A stretch of 15,864 bases of DNA from CAYSLU01 sp964431965 (GTDB taxonomy: Bacteria; Verrucomicrobiota; Kiritimatiellia; CAIKKV01; CAYSLU01): positions 1 through 15,864 of the forward strand of contig CAYSLU010000109.1 of the NCBI GenBank assembly GCA_964431965.1, given 5' to 3'. The position numbers were made by a program, and so were the translations under genes. The notes beneath the pieces were generated by a model. The model saw only the letters and a program-made list of their open reading frames with translations. It was not told where the DNA came from and ran no database searches. Shown here one piece after another: positions 1 through 7,722 of this stretch (position 1 is the stretch's first letter; every line of letters begins with the position of its first letter).

Positions 1-41
1 GGGCGTGGATGGCAAACCAGTCATCCACGCCCGGTTTCTTT
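1..41 (+). terminator. Rho-independent terminator-like hairpin at left edge
   Basis: A perfect 11-bp inverted repeat is visible: bases 1-11 pair with bases 22-32. A further G-T and C-G pair can extend the stem inwards, leaving a loop of about six bases. The downstream arm is followed by GGTTTCTTTT, a T-rich tail. This is the arrangement of an intrinsic terminator read rightwards, so it probably ends a gene lying left of the window. The tail is interrupted by one C and begins with GG, so termination may be partial. The sequence left of base 1 is not available, so a bidirectional role cannot be judged. Confidence 0.6.
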
Positions 42-110
42 TCCCGATCGGCCGACCGGCGACGCAACGGCCTGGCGTAAGGCGGCCGTCACGGCCGGGA
101 CGGAACGGCG

Positions 111-134
111 GAGCCGGCCGTCTCCGGCCGGTTC
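111..134. repeat. GC-rich inverted repeat in the leader region
   Basis: Bases 111-119 can pair with 126-134 in a 9-bp stem, with one G-T wobble and a 6-base loop. It is followed by a C-rich tract (eight C at 143-150), not a T-run, so it does not look like a terminator. It lies upstream of the promoter candidate at 191-217. It may be chance in such GC-rich DNA. Apart from the edge terminator and the promoter candidate, nothing else is recognised in bases 1-243. Confidence 0.25.
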
Positions 135-190
135 GGGCTTCTCCCCCCCCTCTCGTCACGGCGCCCATTACGGCCTGTCTCGCAAATGCC

Positions 191-217
191 TTGAATGCCA
201 TGGCGCGCGCGTACTAT
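191..217 (+). promoter_or_regulatory. Sigma70-like promoter candidate for the large glycosyltransferase
   Basis: TTGAAT at 191-196 (first four bases of the -35 consensus) and TACTAT at 212-217 (four of six bases of the -10 consensus) are separated by 15 bp. That is shorter than the preferred 17 bp. Transcription would start near base 224, about 20 bases before the ATG at 244. It is the least GC-rich patch in the leader, which supports the call. The short spacer keeps confidence low. Confidence 0.33.
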
Positions 218-243
218 CGTGCAGCCCCGAAACCGGGCACTAC

Positions 244-3200
244 ATGGCGACTGTCTCCGTCATCATCCCCTGCTTCAATCAGGGCGCGTTCGTCGACGAG
301 GCGCTGGACTCCGTCCTCGCGCAGACCTTCGACGACATCGAGATCATCGTCGTCAACGACGGGTCGACCGATCCGCTGACTGTCGGAGCGCTCCAGGCAC
401 TCAGGCGCCCGCGGACGCGCGTGGTGCATACGGCCAACCAGGGCCTCCCGGCGGCCCGGAATGCAGGCATCCGGGCCGCGGTCGGCCGCTACATCCTCCC
501 GCTCGACGCGGATGACCGGATTGCGCCAACCTACATCGAGCAGGCTGTTCGCGTGCTTGAGGCGAGGCCGGACGTCGGGATCGTCTACTGCCGGGCCGAG
601 CTGTTCGGGGATCGGCGCGGGGAGTGGGGGCTGCCCGAGTACCAGTTTCCCGATGTCCTGTTCTCTCCACGCATCTTCGCGGCCGCCCTGTTCCGGCGCG
701 CGGACTGGGAGGCGGTCGGCGGCTACTCCGACGAGTTCCGGGGCGGCTGGGAGGACTATGACTTCTGGCTGTCGCTGATCGAGCGCGGGTGCCGGGTGGA
801 GCGCCTCCCGGAGGTCCTCTTCCACTATCGACAGGCGGCCGGGTCGATGGCGCGCGGGATGTCCGATGAGTACCGGTCCGCGGCGTTCGGGCGCCTGTTT
901 GCGCGCCACCGGAAGCTGTACGCGGACAGCATGGGCGGACTGCTCAACCGCGCGTTCGGATACACCCTGTCCTGGGACGTCACGGAGAGCCTACGCCTCC
1001 AGATGGAGGCGCTTCGGGCCGATCGCGAGCAGGAGATTCGGACGATCACCGGGAGCCTGTCCTGGCGGGTCACCCGGCCCATCCGCTGGGTGGGCCTCGT
1101 CGTAGACAAGGCGCGGCGGGGCTTGGCCAAGTCGCTTCCCGGGCTGGGCGCGTCCCTGTGGCGGTCGCACGTTGATGCGCCGGGGCGCGTGAGCATCGTG
1201 CCGGCCGGCGACGTGGCCGTGAGCGGCTGGTGCATCGCGCCGGGCGGTGTGCCGGCGGATTCCGTCCGGCTTCGGTGCGGCGGGCGGTCGTCGCTCTGCG
1301 CGCGGCTCCCGCGGGCCGATGTCGCGGAACGGCTCGGGGTGAGCGAAGCGGCCGGCGGGTTCGGCTTCGCCGGGACGATGGCCGTCCGGCCGGGCCTGCG
1401 GGTGCTGCGCGTCTCGGCCGCAGGCCCGGGGTTGAGGGGCCGCCTGCTGGGCGCGCGACTTCTCGTGGTGCTGCCCCGGTGGAGCGTTCGCACGGCGTAC
1501 GAGCGGTGGCTGGGGCGATTCGGCGCGCTGACGCCGGCCGAGGAAGCGGAGCGCGTGGCGCGGCTGGCGGGGCGGGGGCCCCTGCTCTCGGTTGTGATGC
1601 CCGTCTACAATACTCCGGAGGTGCTGCTCCGCCAGGCGATCGAGTCCGTTCGGGGCCAGGCGTACGAGCGCTGGGAGCTGTGCCTGGCCGACGACGCATC
1701 GACTGATCCGCGCGTGCGGGCCGTGCTCGACGAGTACAGCGGACGCGACCCCCGGATCAAGGTGGCGTTCCGCGGCGAGAACGGGCACATCGCGCGGGCC
1801 AGCAACACGGCGCTGGATCTGGCGACTGGCGAGTTTGTGCTGCTGCTCGACCATGACGACGTGCTGTACCCGGGCGCGCTGCGCGCCGTGGCAGAAGCGT
1901 GCGTTGGGCGGCCCGAGGCGGGGCTGTTCTACTCCGACGAGGACAAGATCACGCTCGACGGCCGGCGTCACGAGCCGGCGCTCAAGAGCGACTACGATCC
2001 CGACCTGCTGCTGACGTACGACTACCTGGGGCATCTCGTGGCGCTGCGGCGCGAACTCGTGACCGCCGCCGGCGGCTTCCGTCCGGAGTGCGCCGGATCG
2101 CAGGACTGGGACCTGATCCTGCGCGTGGTCGAGCGGCTGCGGCCGGATCAGGTCGTGCACATTCCCGAGATCCTGTACGGCTGGCGGGTGCACCCGGAAT
2201 CGACGGCACAGAGCCTCGATGCCAAGGCGTGGGTGGGGTCCGTCTGGGAGCGGCTGCTGACCGACTATTGCGGCCGGAACCGGCTGAAGGCGACGGTCAT
2301 GCCCGGCCTGTTTCGAGGATCGATGCGCATTCGGTACGCGGTGCCGGACGGCGTGCGCCTGTCGCTGATCGTCGCCGCCCCTACGATGGGCGAGGCCGTT
2401 GAGTCGGTTCGGAGGCTCCGGCGGGTGGCGCGCGTGCCGATCGTCGATGCCCAGGCGATCGGGCTGGGTGCGGCAGAGCCGGACGAAGGGGCCGAGGATG
2501 GCCTGGCGATCCGCCGCGCCGGTCGGTCCTGGATGCGGCTGGCCGATCAGGCGGGGTGCGCGGCGCGGCGCGCGGTCGGCGACGCGGTGCTCTGCCTGAG
2601 CCCGGGGGCGGATTTCGAGGGCGACGACAGCGTGGTCGAGCTGGTGAGTCAGGCCATGCGCCCGGGCGTTGGGGTCGTGGCCCCGCTGGAGCACCATGCG
2701 GGCGGCCGGGAGGTGGCTCCGGTCTTCGCGCTCATGCGGAGCGGCTTGGCCCGGCGCCTGCTGTCGGCGGCGGGGCGCTGGGATGCCGGATACCTCGGCC
2801 GGCTCCGCTCCATCCAGTCGGCCGCGCTCTTGAACGCGCCGGCGTTCTGCGTCGGGCGGGAGCCCCTGCGGCGACTTCTGGCCGCGGACCGGCTCCTGGC
2901 GCCGCCCGTCTCGCTGAGCCTTCAGCTGAGCTACGCGTCGGTCTTTGCGGGGCTTCGGGGCGTCTATACGCCGCATGCCCGGGTTCGGGTGTCCGGCGCC
3001 GCCCGTTTGGATGACATCGTGTGGCTGGGCGGGGCGCGCGCGCCCGGCGGGGACTCTGCTGCCTTTTGCGACCCGGCCTATCATCCGGCTCTGGGCGAGG
3101 GAGACGTGACGTGGCGGCCGATGCGCCGTTCGTCCGGGCTTCGCCAGTTCGGCGCGTGCTTGCGCGATCCGCTCGCGCGGGCGCGGCGGCTGGCGTCCGA

Positions 3201-5226
3201 CCGGCTGGCGGCGGGAGCGGCTGACGCGGCGGTGGTGGACATTCTCGTGCCGGTCTACGCCGGATGCGACGACACGATGCGCTGCCTGGAATCCGTGCTC
3301 GCGGCCAAGTCTCTGACGCCCGTTGAGGTCGTGGTTGTCAACGATGCGAGCCCGGACGCCGACCTGACGGCGCGCGTTCGCGCGCTGGCTGCGAGCGGGC
3401 GGATCACGCTGCTCGAAAATCCGGCCAACGCGGGCTTTGTAGCGTCGGTGAACCGCGGCCTGCAGGTGCATCCGGGGCGCGATGTCGTGCTGCTCAACAG
3501 TGACACGGTGGTCTGCGGGGACTGGGTGGACCGGCTCCGCGCGGCAGCCGAGGCGGCGCCCGACATCGGCACGGCCACGCCTCTGTCGAACAACGCCACG
3601 ATCTTCAGCTATCCGTTGCCCGGTCGCGAGAACCCGATGCCGTCGCTCTTTGAACTGGCAGACGTGAGCGAGGCGTGTCGCGCGGCGGATGACGGGCGGG
3701 TCGAGGATGTCCCGACTGCCGTCGGGTTCTGCATGTACATTCGCCGGGCGGCGCTGGCGGACGCCGGGATGCTGGACGAGGCGCTCTTCGGGCGTGGATA
3801 CGGGGAGGAGAACGACCTCTGCTGCCGGCTGGCCGCGCTCGGCTGGCGGAACGTCGCGGCGACGGGCGTCTACGTGGCCCACCGCGGGTGCGTGAGCTTT
3901 GGAGCCAGCCGGGCCCGGCAGGCGCAGGCGGCAGAGGCGGCTCTGCGCGCGGTGCAGCAGGACTACTTCGAGTCGGTCACGCGCTTCTGCCGACAGGATC
4001 CGCTGGCTGGGGCCCGCCTTCGGATCGCGGAGGCCCGCCTGAGGAAGCCCGGGCAGCCGAGGCACCTGGCCATCGTGCACGCGTGGGGCGGAGGCGTGGG
4101 CAAGCACGTGGTCGACCTGGCGATGCTCGTGCAGGGGGCGTGCGCCATGCTGAGGCTGGCGCCGACGCGGGCGGGCGGGCGCTTCGAGCTGGATCTGATG
4201 CCGGGCGAGCAGCCGCTGTCGGGCTCCGGCCGCCGGGGCCTCACCTTGGATGAGGCGCGGCGCGAACTGCGCGCGGTCGGTATCACGCGCGTGCACTTTC
4301 ATCACTTCCATGGTCTGCCTCGATCGGTTCTGGGGATGCCGCGCGAACTGGGGGTTCCGTACGACGTGACGGTTCACGATTTCTACGCCGTGTGCCCGAG
4401 GATCAACTTGTGCGAGCCCGGGGCAGGATACTGCGGGTGCGGCGACGAGGGGCGCTGCAGCCGCTGTCTGCGGCGTCGGCCGGTCGTGACCCGCCGCGGC
4501 ATACGCGCCTGGCGGCGGGATTTTTCCGCCATCCTGTCGGGTGCGGATCGGATCTTCGCGCCGTCCCGGTTTGTGGCCGGTCTGCTGGCCGCGACCTACC
4601 CCGGGCTGGGGTCGAAGGTCGCGGTGGTTCCGCATCCGGACCTCGGCGGGGGCACGCTGCTTCGGGACTTGCCGGTGGCGCGCCCGGAGCCGGGCGAGCC
4701 CCTTCGCGTCCTCGTTCTGGGCGCCGTCAGCCGGCTCAAGGGCGCGGATGAGGTGAGCGAGGTGGCTGGCCTGGCGATGCGGACCGGGGCGCTCGTGGAC
4801 TTTCACTGGCTCGGCGAGATCCACATGAACTTGCCGGTCTGGCCTGACACCCGCCTTCGGATTCACGGCGCCTACACGCCCGACGATCTTCGGGGGCGGC
4901 TGCTGAACCTGCGCCCGCATGCGGTGTGGATGGCGTCGCCGGTCCCGGAGACCTACTCCTACACGCTGACGGAGGTTCTGGGAAGCGCGCTTCCGATCGT
5001 GGCCACCCGCTTGGGCGCGTTCGAGGAGCGGCTGACGGGGCAGTCGGGCATTGTCTTCCTCGATCCGGCTGCCGGGACGGAGGACCTGCTGAATGCGTTG
5101 GTGCGGCTGCGGTCCGACCTTGTCGACGGCCGATTGTCCGCGGCGCCCCGGCCGGCTCCGGAGTGCGGCAACGCGTTTTATCTGCAGCAGTATGTGCCGG
5201 CGTCCGGAAGGGGGGGAGGCGCGTGA
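244..5226 (+). CDS. Large multi-module glycosyltransferase (GT2-GT2-degenerate GT2-GT2-GT4)
   Basis: This 1660-residue cytoplasmic protein probably adds several sugars in turn to a lipid-linked glycan. Module A (about 1-230, GT2) has VNDGSTD at 37-43, LDADD at 87-91 and the acceptor-site GWEDYDFW near 168-175. SLSWRVTRP (271-279) and a beta-rich linker (about 310-412) follow. Module B (447-700, GT2) has DDASTD 483-488, LDHDD 535-539, YSDEDK 563-568 and SQDWDL 619-624. Residues 704-955 look like a decayed GT2 domain without a DXD. Module C (997-1245, GT2) has VVNDASPD 1031-1038, LLNSD 1083-1087 and GYGEEND 1185-1191. Module D (1273-1630, GT4) has GGGVGKH 1282-1288, a six-cysteine cluster 1384-1408, RLKG near 1497-1500 and an EX7E pair E1569/E1577. 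No membrane segment is seen. The ATG at 244 begins directly before the first beta strand but has no clear Shine-Dalgarno sequence. Sugars and acceptor are unknown. Confidence 0.93.
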   Translation: MATVSVIIPCFNQGAFVDEALDSVLAQTFDDIEIIVVNDGSTDPLTVGALQALRRPRTRVVHTANQGLPAARNAGIRAAVGRYILPLDADDRIAPTYIEQAVRVLEARPDVGIVYCRAELFGDRRGEWGLPEYQFPDVLFSPRIFAAALFRRADWEAVGGYSDEFRGGWEDYDFWLSLIERGCRVERLPEVLFHYRQAAGSMARGMSDEYRSAAFGRLFARHRKLYADSMGGLLNRAFGYTLSWDVTESLRLQMEALRADREQEIRTITGSLSWRVTRPIRWVGLVVDKARRGLAKSLPGLGASLWRSHVDAPGRVSIVPAGDVAVSGWCIAPGGVPADSVRLRCGGRSSLCARLPRADVAERLGVSEAAGGFGFAGTMAVRPGLRVLRVSAAGPGLRGRLLGARLLVVLPRWSVRTAYERWLGRFGALTPAEEAERVARLAGRGPLLSVVMPVYNTPEVLLRQAIESVRGQAYERWELCLADDASTDPRVRAVLDEYSGRDPRIKVAFRGENGHIARASNTALDLATGEFVLLLDHDDVLYPGALRAVAEACVGRPEAGLFYSDEDKITLDGRRHEPALKSDYDPDLLLTYDYLGHLVALRRELVTAAGGFRPECAGSQDWDLILRVVERLRPDQVVHIPEILYGWRVHPESTAQSLDAKAWVGSVWERLLTDYCGRNRLKATVMPGLFRGSMRIRYAVPDGVRLSLIVAAPTMGEAVESVRRLRRVARVPIVDAQAIGLGAAEPDEGAEDGLAIRRAGRSWMRLADQAGCAARRAVGDAVLCLSPGADFEGDDSVVELVSQAMRPGVGVVAPLEHHAGGREVAPVFALMRSGLARRLLSAAGRWDAGYLGRLRSIQSAALLNAPAFCVGREPLRRLLAADRLLAPPVSLSLQLSYASVFAGLRGVYTPHARVRVSGAARLDDIVWLGGARAPGGDSAAFCDPAYHPALGEGDVTWRPMRRSSGLRQFGACLRDPLARARRLASDRLAAGAADAAVVDILVPVYAGCDDTMRCLESVLAAKSLTPVEVVVVNDASPDADLTARVRALAASGRITLLENPANAGFVASVNRGLQVHPGRDVVLLNSDTVVCGDWVDRLRAAAEAAPDIGTATPLSNNATIFSYPLPGRENPMPSLFELADVSEACRAADDGRVEDVPTAVGFCMYIRRAALADAGMLDEALFGRGYGEENDLCCRLAALGWRNVAATGVYVAHRGCVSFGASRARQAQAAEAALRAVQQDYFESVTRFCRQDPLAGARLRIAEARLRKPGQPRHLAIVHAWGGGVGKHVVDLAMLVQGACAMLRLAPTRAGGRFELDLMPGEQPLSGSGRRGLTLDEARRELRAVGITRVHFHHFHGLPRSVLGMPRELGVPYDVTVHDFYAVCPRINLCEPGAGYCGCGDEGRCSRCLRRRPVVTRRGIRAWRRDFSAILSGADRIFAPSRFVAGLLAATYPGLGSKVAVVPHPDLGGGTLLRDLPVARPEPGEPLRVLVLGAVSRLKGADEVSEVAGLAMRTGALVDFHWLGEIHMNLPVWPDTRLRIHGAYTPDDLRGRLLNLRPHAVWMASPVPETYSYTLTEVLGSALPIVATRLGAFEERLTGQSGIVFLDPAAGTEDLLNALVRLRSDLVDGRLSAAPRPAPECGNAFYLQQYVPASGRGGGA
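5213..5219 (+). promoter_or_regulatory. Strong ribosome binding site deciding the GT-C-like start
   Basis: GGGGAGG lies at 5213-5219, six bases before the ATG at 5226. It sits inside the last codons of the large glycosyltransferase gene. It supports starting the next gene at 5226, although the same frame is open about 100 codons further upstream. Confidence 0.75.
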
Positions 5227-6584
5227 TGGTCGAAGGGGCGAGCGCAGGGGCGGGGCGTTGGAATCGGGCGCTTGGGATTGTCGCCCGATCGTGGCACATC
5301 GTACCGCTTGCAGTGGCCGTGGCGCTTGTGGCTCGGATGGCGGCGGCGAGTATGGTGAACGCGCATCCGGACGAGTGGTTCCACGGGCTCACGGCATCGT
5401 ACTATCTCACGCACTGGCTGGCGCCGACGCCGCACGCCGCGGATCTTCCGCGCTATCTCCATCCGTGCTACGGAACGACGTACCTGTGGGGGATTCCCCA
5501 GGACTTGGCTTACTTCGTGGCGGGCAAACTCGCCGCCGCGGCGGACCATGTGGCCGGGGTGGACTGGGCGCATGCGCTGCGCGCGTTTCACGTGCTGCTG
5601 TTTGCGCTGCTGGCGCTGCTGGCGGCCAGACGCCGGCCCGGGGACCCCCTCGTGCTGGCGCTGCTGCTGACGCCGCAGGTCTGGTACATCTTCAGCTATT
5701 TCAACGGCGACGCGCTGCCGCTCTTCCTGTCGCTGGTGCTGGCATCCGAACTGGGGACCCCCGGGTCTCTGACGCGCGAATTCCTGGAGGCGTCCGATGG
5801 GCGCCGGCGATGGGGCGCCGGTGTGCTGCTGTGGCTGCTGGTCACGCTGCTTGTGTTCTGCCGACAGAACTACCTGGTCTTTCTGGCATTCGTCGGCCTG
5901 TGCGGCGTTTGGATGGTGGCCCGCGCGGCGCCGGGCATACGGATGCGCATGCTCCGGCGCGGGGCGCTCGTGCTGGCCGCCGTGGCCGTGACGGCCGGCG
6001 TGCTGGTTGGCGAGTACGTGCTGCGCATGGGGCCTGACAGCGGCGCGAAGGTGCTCGAGATCCGGGAGAGCCACGCGGCCGACGGATTCCGGCCGAGCCA
6101 GATCGGGCAGCCGAAGTCGTTTCCCGGCTTGGCCATGCACCAGCGTGGGGTCCCGTTCCGGTATATGTTCCAGACGCTGCAATGGCACCACTACACGTTC
6201 GACAGCGCGTTCGGCGTATACGGATACATGAAGATCTATGCGCCCGAGTGGTTCTATGGATGCTGCAGCGCGCTGCTGCTCGCGCTGGTGCTCCTGGCGG
6301 GCGCCGCCGTATGGCGGGTCCGCGACCGAGGCAAGTGGCTGCTGGCGGCTGGCACGGTGGGGTTCCTCGCCTTGGCTGTCGCACAGTCCATCTATCACTC
6401 GTGGACGTTCGATTTCCAGGCGCAGGGCCGCTACCTGTTCCCGATGCTGCCCATGGCGCTCCTCGGCTGGCAGTTGATGACGGCGCCGGACCGAGGACGG
6501 ATTCCGGCGCCGGTGACGCTCGCCGCATTCCTGCTGAGCGCCGGCTCGTTCGTCTGCGTCGCACTGGCGCGGATCGAGTACTGA
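5226..6584 (+). CDS. Polytopic membrane protein, DUF2142 / GT-C glycosyltransferase-like
   Basis: This 452-residue protein has about ten or eleven predicted membrane segments (for example near 24-44, 118-135, 195-215, 246-264, 343-363, 372-390, 403-418 and 427-447). HPDEWFH (47-53) follows the first segment; acidic DE residues at this place are typical of GT-C enzymes that use polyprenyl-phosphate sugars. YFNGDAL (158-164) and QGRYLFPMLP (400-409) match the pattern of DUF2142 membrane proteins. By family logic it would transfer a sugar on the outer face of the inner membrane; donor and acceptor are unknown. The ATG overlaps the TGA of the preceding gene by one base (TGATG) and has a strong GGGGAGG site, so the two are translationally coupled. 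A longer start inside the previous gene is unlikely. It could instead be an uncharacterised membrane protein without transferase activity. Confidence 0.82.
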   Translation: MVEGASAGAGRWNRALGIVARSWHIVPLAVAVALVARMAAASMVNAHPDEWFHGLTASYYLTHWLAPTPHAADLPRYLHPCYGTTYLWGIPQDLAYFVAGKLAAAADHVAGVDWAHALRAFHVLLFALLALLAARRRPGDPLVLALLLTPQVWYIFSYFNGDALPLFLSLVLASELGTPGSLTREFLEASDGRRRWGAGVLLWLLVTLLVFCRQNYLVFLAFVGLCGVWMVARAAPGIRMRMLRRGALVLAAVAVTAGVLVGEYVLRMGPDSGAKVLEIRESHAADGFRPSQIGQPKSFPGLAMHQRGVPFRYMFQTLQWHHYTFDSAFGVYGYMKIYAPEWFYGCCSALLLALVLLAGAAVWRVRDRGKWLLAAGTVGFLALAVAQSIYHSWTFDFQAQGRYLFPMLPMALLGWQLMTAPDRGRIPAPVTLAAFLLSAGSFVCVALARIEY

Positions 6585-6621
6585 GCGGCCTCGGCGCGTG
6601 GCGTTCGCTTTCGGTCGGAGA

Positions 6622-6629
6622 GAAGGTGG
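6622..6629 (+). promoter_or_regulatory. Ribosome binding site deciding the CapA start
   Basis: GAAGGTGG at 6622-6629 lies four bases before the ATG at 6634. This favours 6634 over the in-frame GTG at 6598, whose upstream bases show no comparable site. Confidence 0.7.
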
Positions 6630-6633
6630 GGCG

Positions 6634-7722
6634 ATGAAGAGGAAGCGCCGGGATATTGAGATCGCGGTCCTGGGCGACATCATGCTGGGGAGCGCCGTTG
6701 GCCACCGGCCGGAGGACGTGTCGGCCATGGCCGAGCGGCTCTGGAGCCCGCTGGCGGGGTCGCATCTCGTGCTGGCGAACCTGGAGTGCCCGGTTACGTC
6801 CATGGCGGAGCCCCGGGCAAACAAGCAGTACAACTACCGCACAGCGGCCTCGAATCTGGCCCTGTTTGATCGCCGGTTTGTCCTGGGGCTGGCCAACAAC
6901 CACATCATGGATTTCGGCGCGGCTGGGCTGTGCGACACGCTGGACGCGCTGTCTGCGCGGTCGCTGATGTATGCCGGCGCGGGCCGAACCATCGACGAGG
7001 CGATGCGCCCGGCGATCGTGGAGGCTGGAGGCGGGACGCTCGCGTTCGTGTGTGCGGCCGACCCGCGCTATCAGCCGGCCGGCGAGGCCCGGCCGGGAAC
7101 CTGTCCGGCGACGCCGGATGTGCTGAGCGCGGCGATCTCGAGCGTGCGCGACGCCGCGGATGCGGTCGTGGTGTCGCTCCACATGGGGATGGAGTACATC
7201 GCGGTTCCCACGCCGTACATGCAGCGTATGGCGGCCCTGTGCCTGTCGGAGGGCGCGCGCCTGGTCGTATTTCATCACGCCCATTGCCTCAGCGGGTACA
7301 CGACCGGCTCGAGCGGCACCGTTCTGTGGGGGACGGGCAACTATGTGTTCCCGGCGGGGCCGGACTTCACGTTCGATCCTCACTTTGACGCCGCGGTGTG
7401 GCAGGTCACGCTTTCGCCGGGGGCCGTCGGCGGTGATGCCGTCCGCATCGTTCCGATCCGACTCGATCCCGATGGAGTGCCGTCCGTTGCGGCGGGAGCG
7501 ACCGCCGAGCGCATTGGCCGAACGGTGAACCGATGGTCCGCCCGCCTGGCGTCCGGGCGGCTGCTGGGGGTGCGCCGGCTGCTCCTGCTCATGCGTCCGT
7601 CCTTTCTGCGCGCCAATCTGCCGCACTACGTCGAGATCGCTCGGCGCGAATCGGTGCGGGGCGTGCTGCGGAGTGTATGGTCCACGATTCGGACGCAGCT
7701 TCGGGGCGGGGGGCGCGTCTAG
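6634..7722 (+). CDS. CapA-family (poly-gamma-glutamate capsule synthesis) metallophosphoesterase-like protein
   Basis: This 362-residue protein belongs to the CapA/PgsA family, which has a calcineurin-like metallophosphoesterase fold. Visible motifs, in order: GDIMLG (14-19), NLE (49-51), NNHxxDFG (88-95), SLHMGMEY (181-188), the HHAH cluster (214-217) and GNYVF (235-239). These hold the His, Asp and Asn residues expected to bind metals. Residues about 290-362 form a basic C-terminal tail. CapA proteins are known from poly-gamma-glutamate capsule export, but many homologues sit in polysaccharide loci with no known reaction. No poly-gamma-glutamate synthase genes (capB, capC) lie here, so that role is doubtful. 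The N-terminus (MKRKRRDIEIAVLGD) shows neither signal peptide nor membrane anchor, unlike the anchored Bacillus protein, suggesting a cytoplasmic location. It starts 49 bases after the membrane gene and is probably co-transcribed with it. Confidence 0.88.
   Translation: MKRKRRDIEIAVLGDIMLGSAVGHRPEDVSAMAERLWSPLAGSHLVLANLECPVTSMAEPRANKQYNYRTAASNLALFDRRFVLGLANNHIMDFGAAGLCDTLDALSARSLMYAGAGRTIDEAMRPAIVEAGGGTLAFVCAADPRYQPAGEARPGTCPATPDVLSAAISSVRDAADAVVVSLHMGMEYIAVPTPYMQRMAALCLSEGARLVVFHHAHCLSGYTTGSSGTVLWGTGNYVFPAGPDFTFDPHFDAAVWQVTLSPGAVGGDAVRIVPIRLDPDGVPSVAAGATAERIGRTVNRWSARLASGRLLGVRRLLLLMRPSFLRANLPHYVEIARRESVRGVLRSVWSTIRTQLRGGGRV

Noticed and set aside
143..150. Run of eight C as a possible phase-variation tract
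   Set aside because: It lies outside any supported gene and upstream of the promoter candidate, in generally C-rich DNA; nothing shows that its length matters.
5..379. Plus-strand open frame of 124 codons in the leader
   Set aside because: Arg/Pro/Ser-rich, starts inside the terminator-like hairpin, and overlaps the true start of the glycosyltransferase in another frame.
991..4920. Minus-strand open frame of 1309 codons opposite the large glycosyltransferase
   Set aside because: Its translation is low-complexity Arg/Pro/Ala/His/Gln with no domain, as expected for the complement of a GC-rich coding frame. The plus-strand frame carries clear GT motifs throughout.
4926..5225. Longer N-terminus for the GT-C-like protein
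   Set aside because: The extra 100 residues overlap the conserved GT4 end of the previous gene and look like out-of-frame sequence. The strong ribosome site and TGATG overlap point to 5226.
5178..6833. Minus-strand open frame of 551 codons opposite the GT-C-like gene
   Set aside because: No recognisable domain and heavy Arg/Gln/Pro bias; the plus-strand frame has membrane segments and family motifs.
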